DNA from: Cytidiella melzeri
Taxonomy: Eukaryota > Basidiomycota > Agaricomycetes > Polyporales > Irpicaceae
Assembly (NCBI GenBank): GCA_022592445.1
Contig: JABYQR010000391.1
Span: 1-39,953, forward strand
Length of the DNA: 39,953 nucleotides
Direction of reading: 5' to 3'
Translations under genes and position numbers: made by a program
The notes under the pieces: generated by a model
Database searches by the model: none
Told to the model about the DNA's origin: nothing
What the model saw: the letters and a program-made list of their open reading frames with translations, nothing else
In this document: positions 11,391-21,804 of the stretch, one piece after another
Numbering within the stretch: the first letter of the stretch is position 1
Layout: every line of letters starts with the position of its first letter

Positions 11391-12479
11391 TACAAGCGGT
11401 AGTTGATTTAGCTACAAGTAGGTAATTTGACAAAGTAAAGAAACACAAGACTCTTACACTTACAAAGAGATAACAAGAGTAAAAGGAAACATGAATGATG
11501 TCAAGTGCCTAGGCTTGCTTGGCACAAGAGGGGAGTGGTGAGAATCAAGGTGGAAGTGGCAAATGAGTGCAAGCAGACAAAGGGATGGACACAAGGGAAG
11601 GTGAGTCAGGTTGACGCGGTGGTATTGGATGCCACCCGGGATCCCAAAACACAAGGGTCCAGAACTCGTTCCTTTCCGAGCCTTCATGGCATCAGGATAT
11701 CATGGGAGGCGCTTAGTCTGGATTACCCGTTTCAGATTTCTCTTTTTGTGTTATCTGTTTTGCCCAAATAATATAAAATCCCTGTATTTTTGTAGCTATC
11801 CTAATAACATTGGGTTCTCTGATTTGAGCCCCCTTCCCGTGCGCGCTTCAAAACCCTGCACTTAGAACACATTGTACTGTTAGTAAGCTGTTTATCCCTG
11901 GTATTACCACTGTGCTGCTCAATACATGAGAACTGCCACTACCTATGTATCCTATTGGGATGCAACTGCTTCGAAACATTGCGCTGCAGTACAGTATGTA
12001 CAGCAATATAAGCATGAACAGTGAATTCTGCGGTCTTATATAAATAACAAGTAGAATGTGACATTGTGATATACTACAATGTAAGGTATAGGTGGTAAGA
12101 TACAGGTGGGGATTCAACATTGCACAACAATGCAACATAAAGTTCAGTGCCAGGTATTGTAACCCTGTCAGGTCCAAGGTAGATATTTATGAACTCATAT
12201 ATTATTGGGCAGTTCTTTTAAAAAGAAAATTGGATCTTACATTTGAAGGTTAAATAAGATTTTATCGTTGTTAATTTTCCATTGAAAAGGTGCTAAAGAG
12301 GGGTAGATTAGTTCTGCAAGTAAACATTCAAAGATGCATAAGATACACATTGTACAAGCAGATAGCAAGGAGTGAAATATTTGTCTTGTTCTATGTACTA
12401 GCAATAGTGATGTGCAGGTTCTTGAAAATAATTAGATGATTACTCACATAAGTTGAAACATTTAGTCAATTTGCCAGGC

Positions 12480-12890
12480 ATTGCGCTAGATTTAGCGCCC
12501 GCCTTGCGCCGTTTCTACCCTTGCGCCAAATTTAGCGCTGTCCTTGCGCCATTTCTACCTTTTCCTTGCGCCAGGCGCAATGGCGCAAGTAACGTCACGG
12601 AGCACTTTATGTCACACAACTCACAGCGTGACAACATACTTTTGAAGCTCTGCAGGGCACACATGACTTGCTAAGACAATCTAAGTATCAATCATAGTAG
12701 TATATGTTGCTTATTGACCACTTCGGCGTTGTGCCATAGTTTGATTCACTCGAACGTTATTGATGGGGCACTGGAGGTACACAGTTACAGCGATGTGACT
12801 GTGACTGGCGCGCTCGGACTGCCACATTGCGCCTGCCACACTGGCGCAATGTGGCTGGTGGCTTGTGGCAGCGCCAAAATCTCTTTGCCC
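12480..12890. repeat. Right terminal inverted repeat of the large transposon
   Basis: This is the uninterrupted copy of the TIR. It includes repeated TTGCGCC/GGCGCAA units (about a dozen, both orientations) near its inner end and the block GCCACATTGCGCCTGCCACACT near its outer end, where short palindromes could form a hairpin. The outer terminus is TTTGCCC, followed by the target duplication CGCCCCCGT. Confidence 0.8.
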
Positions 12891-12899
12891 CGCCCCCGT
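12891..12899. repeat. Target-site duplication of the large transposon, right copy
   Basis: CGCCCCCGT, identical to 2320-2328, immediately after the right terminus. Confidence 0.85.
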
Positions 12900-13892
12900 C
12901 ACTCAGACGGGCTTCCCGCCGCCCGGCTGGAAACGCAGAGCTCTCGCCATGTGAACGCTGGTGCAACAGCAGAAGGCGTTGTCCTGGTCCTTGGACTCGT
13001 GTATTCATGGGGCATGCATGTCATGCAGGCGGAACCTCGGTCATCCTCACAGTGTCGTTACTCCATTCCTTTGTCAACATAAAGAAACAAGTACGGATAG
13101 TCACCGGACTTCAAAAGGATATCACCCTCCTTCGCCGTACAGGTACACTCAGGCCTAAGCAGGTCTAGAACCGTCATCGGGTGACGGCTCGCTGTGTAAG
13201 CTCTGCGAGCGCAGCTGGAAGCCTGGCATGCGCGCACGTTCTACCGTCGTGTCCGCGTCAGGATTTATCTTGACTCCTCCAGTTGCACTGTCCTCACAAC
13301 CGACCCGACGCTTCGCACAAGAAATTAAAGCCCTACGCTCGGAGATAGATCAACTACGAAGGCATCAGCGCGGGGGTGGTACGAGGTTCAGAGTTTGCGC
13401 GGGAGATTGCAGTTCTGAGTGGCAGAGATGGAGGAGATGCGGATGCAGCAAGATATGGACTGTGGGACGCTGCCTAGCTGTTCGCCGCAGTAACGGGAAT
13501 CGGATTCCTGGGGTTTCGGTAGGTGGGAGGTGCATGAAGATCCCTTGCCCGCTGTGCTCGCAAGGGTAGTGCTGAGATAGTCAAACAGAAAGTTGTATAA
13601 ATTAATAGTCGATAGCTTATACATTGATCGGTTACTCACTCCGGGTGGAGTCACGAACGTGCAATGTCACAGTCACGTCTTGCTAACCTTCTCTCTCTCT
13701 GCACTCATCTCCCATTCGTCTGTGCTTTTCATCTCACCTACTACACCTCTCTGAGCACATCCTCGTACTACAAAGCTCTCACTCTTTGCCCATCTTTTTC
13801 AAGTCAAAGGGTCTGCACCTCGTCGAGTGCAGTCCTCTTCAAGACCTAGCGGAGAGCTATCGCGCCCTCCGCCACGGTCTTTCCACCGGTGC
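12900..13892 (+). other. Transposon flank and IBTK-like gene upstream region
   Basis: A GC-richer stretch. A frame from ATG 13228 to 13569 encodes 113 residues; its middle (AQEIKALRSEIDQLRRH) looks like a short coiled coil, but the rest is low quality and I see no splice path that extends it. It may be a gene remnant or chance. 13680-13860 is pyrimidine-rich (CTCTCTCT) and leads into the IBTK-like start codon, as in many fungal promoters. Confidence 0.35.
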
Positions 13893-16800
13893 ATGACCTC
13901 TCTCCATGGCTACTTCATTCTACGAAATCAGCAGGCCTTCCAACGCCTGCTTGATACCCCGACCCGCTCCCAGTCGGGTCATGGAGCACCGGGCACGAGT
14001 GGAGGAAAGTCATGGACACGTTCCAACCCGCTCTCGTCTCTCTCCATGGGTGCGGTCGACGTGAACGCTCGGGATTGGCTTGGAAGGACTGTGTTGCACC
14101 TTGCAGCCTCTGCAACTGATGCTTCTGCCCCGGAGTATGTTCGGATGCTCCTCGCACACCCACACATCAACGTCAACTTACCAGACAAGGAAAGTCACTG
14201 GACGGCTCTGCACAGGGCTCTCTACCACGGAAACTTGTCGACAGCGTTGATTCTGTTGCAGAGGCAGGATATTAACGTTTTGGTCAAGGACTCGGAGGGG
14301 TACACGGCTTTTGATCTGTACAACTCGACGGTGGAGGGTACGAAGCCGAGGGACGAGGAGGATGCAAAGCTGAGGGCAGAGTTGTTTACTTGGGGGGCGA
14401 ACAGGAACGCTGCGTTGGGTCATGGCGACGCAGACGACCGAACTCTTCCTGACCAGATCACACTTGAGCCTGCTCAGCCGTGCACTGAGGGCAGTCACGT
14501 CGACGAAAGGTTTGCGCCCGTCCAAGTCAGACAGGTCGTCATGTCAAAACTGCACACCGGTGAGTTGTTTCGAGCACAATCTTCTTCCCACTGGCTTTAA
14601 CTTTTTTTTTTGTTTTCAAAGGTGTGGTTACGACGGAAACCAAGTCAAATTTCCGCGCGTGTGGATTTGGAAGTGGGGGTAGACTTGGTCCTGGGCAACA
14701 CACGCAGTATAGTTTAGTACCGACTCCGCAATTGCCGCAGCCTGTTGCTTCTGTCGCCCTCGGCCAAGACCACACGCTTGCACTCACGACCTCCGGGGAA
14801 GTGTTCAGCTGGGGGCTGAACAGGTTCTCCCAGCTAGGCTATGTTCTTGACGTACCGACGGGAGGAGGTAGTGGTCGTGGGGAAGAACCCATACAATCTG
14901 TTCCGAGGAAGATTGGAGCTTTGAACAGAAAAGTCGTCCTCGGCGTAGCGGCGTGCAAAACGGCGTCAGCCTGTTGGACAAGTGTCGAGGTGTATACATG
15001 GGGCACAAACAGCGGGCAGCTCGGTGAGCTATAGGTTGGCAGCAGCATGCTTTTTTGCGTACTTATTTTGGGGTTTCGAGGCTACGACAAGAATGCACAT
15101 CCTGTGCAAGTACTGCCGCGAGTCGTTACGAGAATATCTCAGCCAGTTCTTTCAGTTGCTATTGCTGTGAGATTCTGATTTTCTTCACTGGACGGACGAA
15201 CGAGATGCTAAACTATGCAAAGGACAGTGCCTTGGCATGTCTCCTCGAAAGCCACGACGTGCTCTGTCTATACAATGACAGTCATTTTCGCGTGACGTCA
15301 GTCCATCTTTTTTGTGCAATCTTATCAGCAGCACGTGGTACTGATCTTCTTCCCAACAGCTTCCCTGCTCATGGGTTCCCGTCCGAAATGAAGATTTACC
15401 GTCCACCGCAAGCTGTGCGCAGTACGAGCATTCAGAAGATCGCGACGTGCGACAACACGTTTGCTGCGTTGTCATCTAACGGGGAGCTGTTCACGTTCTC
15501 GCTCCCTATGCCTAGTACGGATACCACAGCGAGCGCGAGCGCGGCACAAGGGAAAGGTCGAGAGGTTGTGAAGCCTCAACGCGTGTGGGCGTTGAGAAAG
15601 AAATTCAGCGCGGTCAAGGTGAGTTTTCTCTCTCTGTGTACATGTGCGACATACATGTTCCTTGACTGACGTCGTTTGCGCACCAGGATGTCGCGCTGGG
15701 AGCAGATGGTTCTATTATCATCTGCACGGAATCTGGACACGTGTTTGTTCGTACGAGGACGACGGGGAAGGTGTCCAACAAGTTCCAACGCGTGCCGTAC
15801 CTGCAACGAGTCGTGCGAGTGTGTGCCAACTCTACGGGGGCGTTTGGTGCTCTTCGTGTCGATGCGGATTTGCAACCCATCCACGTCGTCGGTAATCTGC
15901 TACCTCAGGATCTCGCCCTTATACAGCCCTATTTTCAGTTCGACGGAGACGACGCAGCTGGAAGCTTTGATGTTACAGCAGGACCCGAGGAGACGGATGT
16001 GGGTGAACAAGAGGATTCAGCTTCCATTGAGAAGGATCGACGAGATCTGAAAATCCTCTGTCGAGTTCTGCAAGCACACAAAGCAGCTCGCGATACTGGC
16101 AGTGACGACGGTCCGTTCGAGGAGCAGGAGAGTAGTGCTCATCATTCGCTCAATCGACATGGCGCCGACCTCCTCATACATGTTCAGTCAGGGACACAGC
16201 CAACGATAAAGATACCAGCTCATTGCGTCGTTTTGGCGGCGAGGTCGGCTGTGCTTTCTGAGGTTCTTGGTGGGAGGCGTACGGTCGATTATAGGATAGG
16301 GAGCGTCGCGATCAAGATGTCCCTTGTCGTCAAGCAAGTCAAGCAAACGCAAACACCTCCTCCGAGTGTTCCTTCTTCTTCTGGTACCGGTTGTCCACCG
16401 CCTGCGGCGCCTTGGAAGTATCCGAGAAGACTGAGCCTCGAGGGTTGTCACCCGCTCACGACACTTATCCTGCTGGTCTACCTGTACACGGACGAAATGC
16501 TGGCTATATGGGATTGGCGGGTTGCTGGTTCTTTAAAGTCGTTCGTGGCTTCTTTGGGTATAGATGTTCAGAGGGTGAAGAGTGAGCTGCAGGCGTGCGC
16601 TCTGGCGTTCCAATTACCTTTCCTTGGTTCTGCGCTTGAGGCTGCGTTTAAGAGGGATGTTGTACGTTCGTTGGAGAGGGATTTTCTGGCTTTGGGTCCT
16701 GCACGAGAGGGTTTGACGGCCACTGCGACTGCGACGGACGTGTTGTTGGTACTGGCTGATGATAAAGAGGTGGCTTGTCATTCGGCTGTTCTGCGCGCGC

Positions 16801-18968
16801 GTTCGCCGTTGTTTCGAGCACTTTTTGACGCGGATGTGTGGACGGTGCGTCGGTGGAGTGTGGACGGGACGATCAGACTCGATTTCAAGCATATGGAGTG
16901 GGATACTGTCAAATACGTTTTGCAGTTTTTGTATGGGGGTGACAGGGAGATTTTTGGTACTCTCGGTGAGGACGGTTTTCACTCTGTTGTTATTTTTTAG
17001 ATGCTGAATCTGAATTTTGTTTTTTTTTAGAATGTGTAAAGACGGTGGACGAGTTGATCGAGTTGATGATTGATGTTATGGCTGTTGCTGTACGTGCTCT
17101 TGTGGTTACTTTGAGGTGTGAAAACCGTTCGTTTACCAAGATGCTGCCCCCCCCCCCCCCTCCACCCCCAACAGAACGAATTGTTACTCGACCGACTGAG
17201 TCTCCTGTGCTCCGCCGTCATCCTTCGGCGTGTCACAGCTGCTAACGCTGCGTCGGTGCTCGTGGACGCGACGCACTTTAACGCTCCTGAACTTGTTCGT
17301 AGCATCCAGAGATACATCGTTCAAGGGATGGAGACGTTCCTTCAAAGAAGTCAAAGTCACAACATGCTAGACGGTATGCCTGCGGACGTTGTCAAACAGC
17401 TTTCGACGTTTGTTAGGGCGAGACAGGCGGAGAAGGCTCCGCTGGCTCGGTCTAATCGACTGGTTGAGCGAGCGATGCGGGAGAATAAGGAGTGGCTTGA
17501 GGAGCAGGATTTTCCAGGGGTGGTTGTACATGGACATGGACATGGACATGGACATGAAGGGAGACAGGTTGGAGGGAGGTATCCGATTGGACTTGGCCGA
17601 CGAGATCGAGATCAGATACCGAGCTCGCCTAGTTTGGTTATACGGCCACAGTTGTCGTCGGCGGCATCATCTGCTGCTGCTGCGCTGAACGTGGGACAAG
17701 ATGAGATGTTTGTGATGGATGGAGTTGAGAGCGGACCTCCGGCGGCGGGGATCCAACGCAGTCAAAGTCGAACGCCCCGTAAGGATAAGGAATCGATGGA
17801 AGAAGGTCTGGGAACAGAACAGAAAGAGAAAGAATTGGCTACTACGCCTAGTAAGAAGGGTACTATTGGTTGGAGGGTTCCTTCTACTCCTCGGTATGTG
17901 TTTATGCACGATTCGTTCATTTGCTCCTTTTTTTGGACTTTTTTTTGACTTTTTTTGACTTTTTTGACTGACTGGTATGTAGGGTTGACATGAAGTCGAT
18001 CATGGCCGAGGCTCAATCCTCCGAGAGCCCCCCACTCCCCCCACCTCCTGTTCCTGTTGGTGTTCGCACCAGTCCGTCGTCTTCAAACTGGCGAGCACCA
18101 CCACAGCTGGCTTCGTCGAGCGATAACTCTAACTCTAAGCGAGCTATCCTCCCCCCTGGTTCGCCTTGGAAGAGTGTTGTTGCGACGCCTACGAGTTTGG
18201 CGTCGAATTCGAATCTTAATCCTAAGCCTTTTCTTGCGCGTACGCCACCGAACGCGCCGATACTCAAGGCGACGAGATCAGAAAATGACAAGTTGCAATC
18301 ATTATCTGTGAATGGGAGTCGGCAGCCGCTGAGGGCAGGGACGGGTTCTGAGAGCTCGAGCTCTCGTCCTAGGCAGACTTCGTGGAAGAATACGAATACG
18401 AACGGTGGAGGTGTTGGTCGGACATTGTAAGTAACCAAAACAGTCTTCCTGCCATTTTTTGTATGCTCATTTCAGGTTGGGTAGGAATGGTAACAACAAT
18501 AATGCTGCGTGGACTCTACCTCCGGTACAGCCCGTCGTCGTTCAATCTACGTCGACGTCGAGCTCGTCTGGGATGTCTTTTGTGGCGATTCAGCAACTTC
18601 AGTTGGAGCAGGAGCAGGACGGGAGTCCGAAGCGGCGGTCGTTGTCACGGTCGCTTTTGGAGATTCAGCGGGAGGAGGAGGATAGGCGTGTTGAGGAGGA
18701 GTTTTTGAGGTGGTGGGCTGTTGAGGAGGCCCGGGAGAGGACGCAGAGTGAGCAGGCGTCGGTGTTGACGAAGTCACAGAAACGATCGAAAGCGCCGCGC
18801 CAGCACAGGAAAGGTAACGATGCGGGGAAGGAAGGTGGTCTTCCTCTGGCGAAGGGAGTTTCGCAGGGAACAGATGGGGGCGATGCGCGGGCTAGGGTGA
18901 AGCGTAAGAATAAACAGCAGCGGCCGACAGCGTCTGAAGGTGGGAATTTGTCTGAATCGCGGACATGA
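13893..18968 (+). CDS. IBTK-like ankyrin / RCC1 / double BTB protein
   Basis: Ten exons: 13893-14559, 14622-15023, 15081-15166, 15223-15296, 15360-15618, 15687-16965, 17031-17089, 17175-17893, 17983-18426, 18476-18968. They total 4,482 nt and encode 1,493 residues with frame kept at every junction. Ankyrin repeats lie at about residues 56-150 (GRTVLHLAA, HWTALHRALYHG). RCC1-type repeats follow to about 500 (ACGFGSGGRLGPG, VFSWGLNRFSQLG, VYTWGTNSGQLG). A first BTB begins near 656 (HCVVLAARSAVL) and a second near 846 (VLLVLADDKEVACHSAVLRARSPLFRALF). The tail is disordered and ends with an EEEFLRWWAVEEA helix seen in IBTK homologues. The family (inhibitor of Bruton tyrosine kinase; fission yeast Btb3-like) is thought to recruit substrates to cullin-3 ubiquitin ligases. 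ATG 13893 is the first in-frame Met; it precedes the ankyrin block by about 55 residues. Confidence 0.9.
17529..17559 (+). repeat. GGACAT microsatellite coding His-Gly repeats
   Basis: About five GGACAT units inside exon 8 of the IBTK-like gene encode an alternating His-Gly run in the disordered part of the protein. Confidence 0.7.
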
Positions 18969-19482
18969 TAGTTCATTATTATATTGTCGGTTGATGCGGC
19001 CAACCAATATGTACGGGTAGCATGAATTTTTTTTGTATGGATAGTTACGTGAATGTATTCGTAGAGTAGAGTAGAGTACTTAAGCTTGGGTAGAACCGTA
19101 TATTTGTGTTACAGTAAGAGTTTTTAGCTGCTTATTATTATTATTTTTGAGTTGTATTCTTTGCTTTTGGGTTGCGTCCTAGCTATAGAGAAGTGAGTGA
19201 CGCTTGAACGCTTTTTGTTAAACTCCCATGTTTGTGCTGTGCAGTCTTTTCACTTTTGCAAGCTCGACGAGCGACGATGGTGGCTTTGATGCTAGAATGC
19301 TTAGGATGCTTGGGATGCTGTGATTAGGTTCGTCTGACTCGGACGCGATGGCAGCCCGCTCCCACGACTGTGCAATGATTCGAGCTGCGGTGCAGGCGTG
19401 GAATATTTCGTTTCCTTCCCTCCCTCCAACTCGTCCGAGGTAACTTCAAGGTGCAGATCAGGCAGGGTGAAGAGTCAAGACC
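18969..19482. other. Intergenic between IBTK-like and NUP-like genes
   Basis: 514 bp. The first part is AT-rich and should hold the 3' UTR and polyadenylation signals of the IBTK-like gene. The second part is the NUP-like promoter; no TATA box is obvious. No additional gene seen. Confidence 0.5.
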
Positions 19483-20866
19483 ATGTTGGCAGTGCTGCAG
19501 GCAATGTTCGCGTTCGCGTTTGCCCTGCTGGCCATGGGTGCTGTCACGGTGACGGTGGCAATGCATGACGCTCAAGAGGTTCTGGGAGTAGTGCCAGTGC
19601 CAGTGCGTTCGACAACAACGATCGTACCAAAGGTTTTCATCATTGGCATGGTGAGTCCCAAAGCTCGTTTTTTTTTGTTTTCATTTGGTTGACGCTTCGA
19701 CTCGACCACACACGCCTCATTATTTTGTTCTAACCCTCCCCTTCCTCCCTCCCCTTCCCTCCCTCCCCTTCCCTCCCCCCCCCCCCACCCTGCAGTTTGG
19801 CGCGGAAGGACAAGTGTGGTACGGTATACCCGAATTCAACCTCCTCGAACGAAACATCACCGTCCCCGGGTTCTCTCCGCTGTACCCTGGAGTGCACTGC
19901 ACGTCAGACGGCTCTGTATGTCAACTCGTCACTGGAGAAGGAGAGATCAACGCAGTCGCGACGATGTCTGCGCTCCTCCTGTCCTCCTCCTCCTCCTTCT
20001 CCTCCTCCTCCTCCTCTGCCAACGACGCAGTAGTGTTCGACCTCCGAAAGACGTACTTCCTCATCGCGGGTATAGCTGGGATCAGTCCAAAGATGGGTAC
20101 ACTCGGAGGAGTCACGTTTCCTTTGTTTGCTGTTCAGGTTGGGTTGCAGTTTGAAGTTGACGCGAGAGAGGTTCCGCCGGATCGGTTTCGGACGGGGTAT
20201 ATCCCTCAAGGGTCTCACTCGCCTGACGAGTATCCGACGAGGATATATGGGACAGAGGTGTTTGAGCTTAATGGGAACTTGAGGGAGTGGGCTGTTGAGA
20301 CTGCGAAGGAAGCGAAGTTGTTCGACGACGCGTCTTCGAGAGAGTACAGGGCTCGGTACTCTACTTCTCCTGAATACGCTAAGGCCGTTGAGCCGCCTTC
20401 GGTCGTCGCTTGCGACACGGCGACGGCTGATCAGTTTTGGAGTGGGAGGTTGCTGGCGGAGGCGATGGAGAACGTGACGAGGTTGTTGTCGAACGGTTCG
20501 GCGGAGTATTGCACGACGCAGCAGGAGGACAACGGTACGTTGGCTGCTTTGGTGCGCGCGGCTGTGCGTGGGGTGGTGGATTTTTCGAGGGTGGTGGTGA
20601 TGAGGACTGCGTCGGATTTTGACAGGCCGTACGAAGGGCAGGGTGCGGTTGATAATTTGTTTTATGGGCTCCGAGGGTACGAGGCGGCGGTTAGGAATGT
20701 TGGGGTGGTGGGGGTGAGGATTGTCATGGGTGTTTTAAGGGGATGGGAGGAGAGGTTTGGGAGGGGTGTCGAGGCGTCGAATTATGTGGGTGATATTTTT
20801 GGCTCGTTGGGGGGAGAACCAGATTTTGGGCCTGGTAGAAGGGTGGGTGAGTTGATGGATTTATAG
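19483..20866 (+). CDS. Purine nucleoside permease (NUP) family protein, secretory
   Basis: Two exons, 19483-19650 and 19796-20866, encode 412 residues. The intron is pyrimidine-rich with a long C run before CTGCAG. A hydrophobic N-terminus (about residues 5-27) looks like a signal peptide or anchor. NUP-family (PF06516-type) blocks are clear: KVFIIGMFGAEGQVW (phosphate/ribose-binding start of the nucleoside phosphorylase fold), GEGEINAVATMSALL, KTYFLIAGIAGISPKMGTLG, QQEDNGTLAAL and MRTASDFDRPY. Several N-glycosylation sequons (NIT, NVT, NGS, NGT) fit passage through the secretory pathway. Family members are described as nucleoside uptake proteins but resemble phosphorylases, so extracellular or periplasmic nucleoside cleavage is also possible. 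A serine run from TCC repeats (about 19980-20020) interrupts the domain between GEGEIN and the FDLRKTYF block. Confidence 0.88.
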
Positions 20867-21804
20867 TGAGAGGTACTTATTCCCAACTGAGGAAGAGTTG
20901 GGGATTGGAGAATGTAGCGATTGAGCACGTTCATACCAATGGTACCGAGGGTCGGAAAATTCAGCAGCATCGTATTGAGTTTGCAGGGCCTTGTCAGTCG
21001 AAGCACAGAGTACTTGCAGTTGACCGATTCTTCTGCTCACATCGTCTCGAGACACTCGGTCGATCCTTGCAAAGTGTTTTTAGCTATCACTGACTCACTG
21101 GCCTTACTGGATTGATTCCTCGCGAGAACGACGTACAAGGAGCGAAGCATTAGGATCAGGCTTTTGGGTACAGTAAGTACTAGTGAGACCAACTCACGAA
21201 TCATAACCTCGCGCTACAAGACGACAATGACAAGAAATGTAGTTCTCTAGTAAGTATCATGATGGGTGACCACAGATGACCAACTGATTCGCTGCGTGGT
21301 TGTATCTACGCCGACGAGGAGTTGTTGTGCTGAACCGGCGATCCATTCTTGCTCTTCATTTTACGCCGGTCATTTCAAAAGCTTCCGCTAACCAAAGTCA
21401 CATCAGTGACGGTCTGGCCACACCGCGCGCTTTCGATCAATGGACGGTAGATTCAATCTCTTGTCTTGGCTTGTTTCACCCCTCAGGGGGGGCGACCGAT
21501 CTTGTGTATCTAATCTCATGGGCGGGGTGTGCGATGCGGCGGTGTGTGTTTTGGCGGTCGCTGAACGTTTGAACGTCGAGGGTACTGCAAGTACGCCGTG
21601 GTATGTGGGTGGCTGACTGTTGTTATGAATATTAGGACGGGACGAGCGAACGACGACGACTAGTACTCCTTCCATTCTGGGGCTGAGCCGTTGTGGGCGC
21701 CTCATTGTCATCGGTTAACGGAGCTGTCAGTAGAAATCACGTAAAAAGAGGCAACCTCCTGAGCCATTTCGTCTTTAGCCCTCCCTTTTCATCCTCATAC
21801 CACC
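20867..21804. other. Intergenic between NUP-like and monooxygenase genes
   Basis: 938 bp. I see no frame with conserved motifs on either strand. The last 100 bp before ATG 21805 is pyrimidine-rich and is the likely promoter and leader of the monooxygenase gene. Confidence 0.5.

Larger units (their letters stand above)
10504..12479. other. Leader region of the large transposon, unresolved 5' exons
   Basis: About 2 kb between the right TIR and the first supported transposase exon. On the minus strand an ATG at 11340-11338 opens a frame that begins MTIPTHSVQLLKN, 41 bp below a TATA-like TATATAAG. It is a candidate first exon but I could not join it to the gene. Degenerate direct repeats fill 10740-11150. 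The rest is AT-rich without clear coding. Confidence 0.4.
2329..12890 (-). mobile_element. Large MULE-like DNA transposon, about 10.6 kb with a nested insertion
   Basis: Ends begin GGGCAMAKAGR and are followed by GGCGCTRCCACAAG on both sides. Terminal inverted repeats of about 400 bp (2329-2652 continued at 4105-4180; 12480-12890) are flanked by a perfect 9-bp duplication, CGCCCCCGT. The interior holds one long transposase gene (4676-10503, minus strand) and about 2 kb of leader next to the right TIR, so the right TIR is the 5' side. The left TIR is interrupted by a 1.44-kb element (2653-4093); without it the transposon is about 9.1 kb. The TIRs carry many GGCGCAA/TTGCGCC units, plausible transposase-binding sites. 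All exons that I can join keep frame, so the copy may be intact or only recently silenced. Confidence 0.85.
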
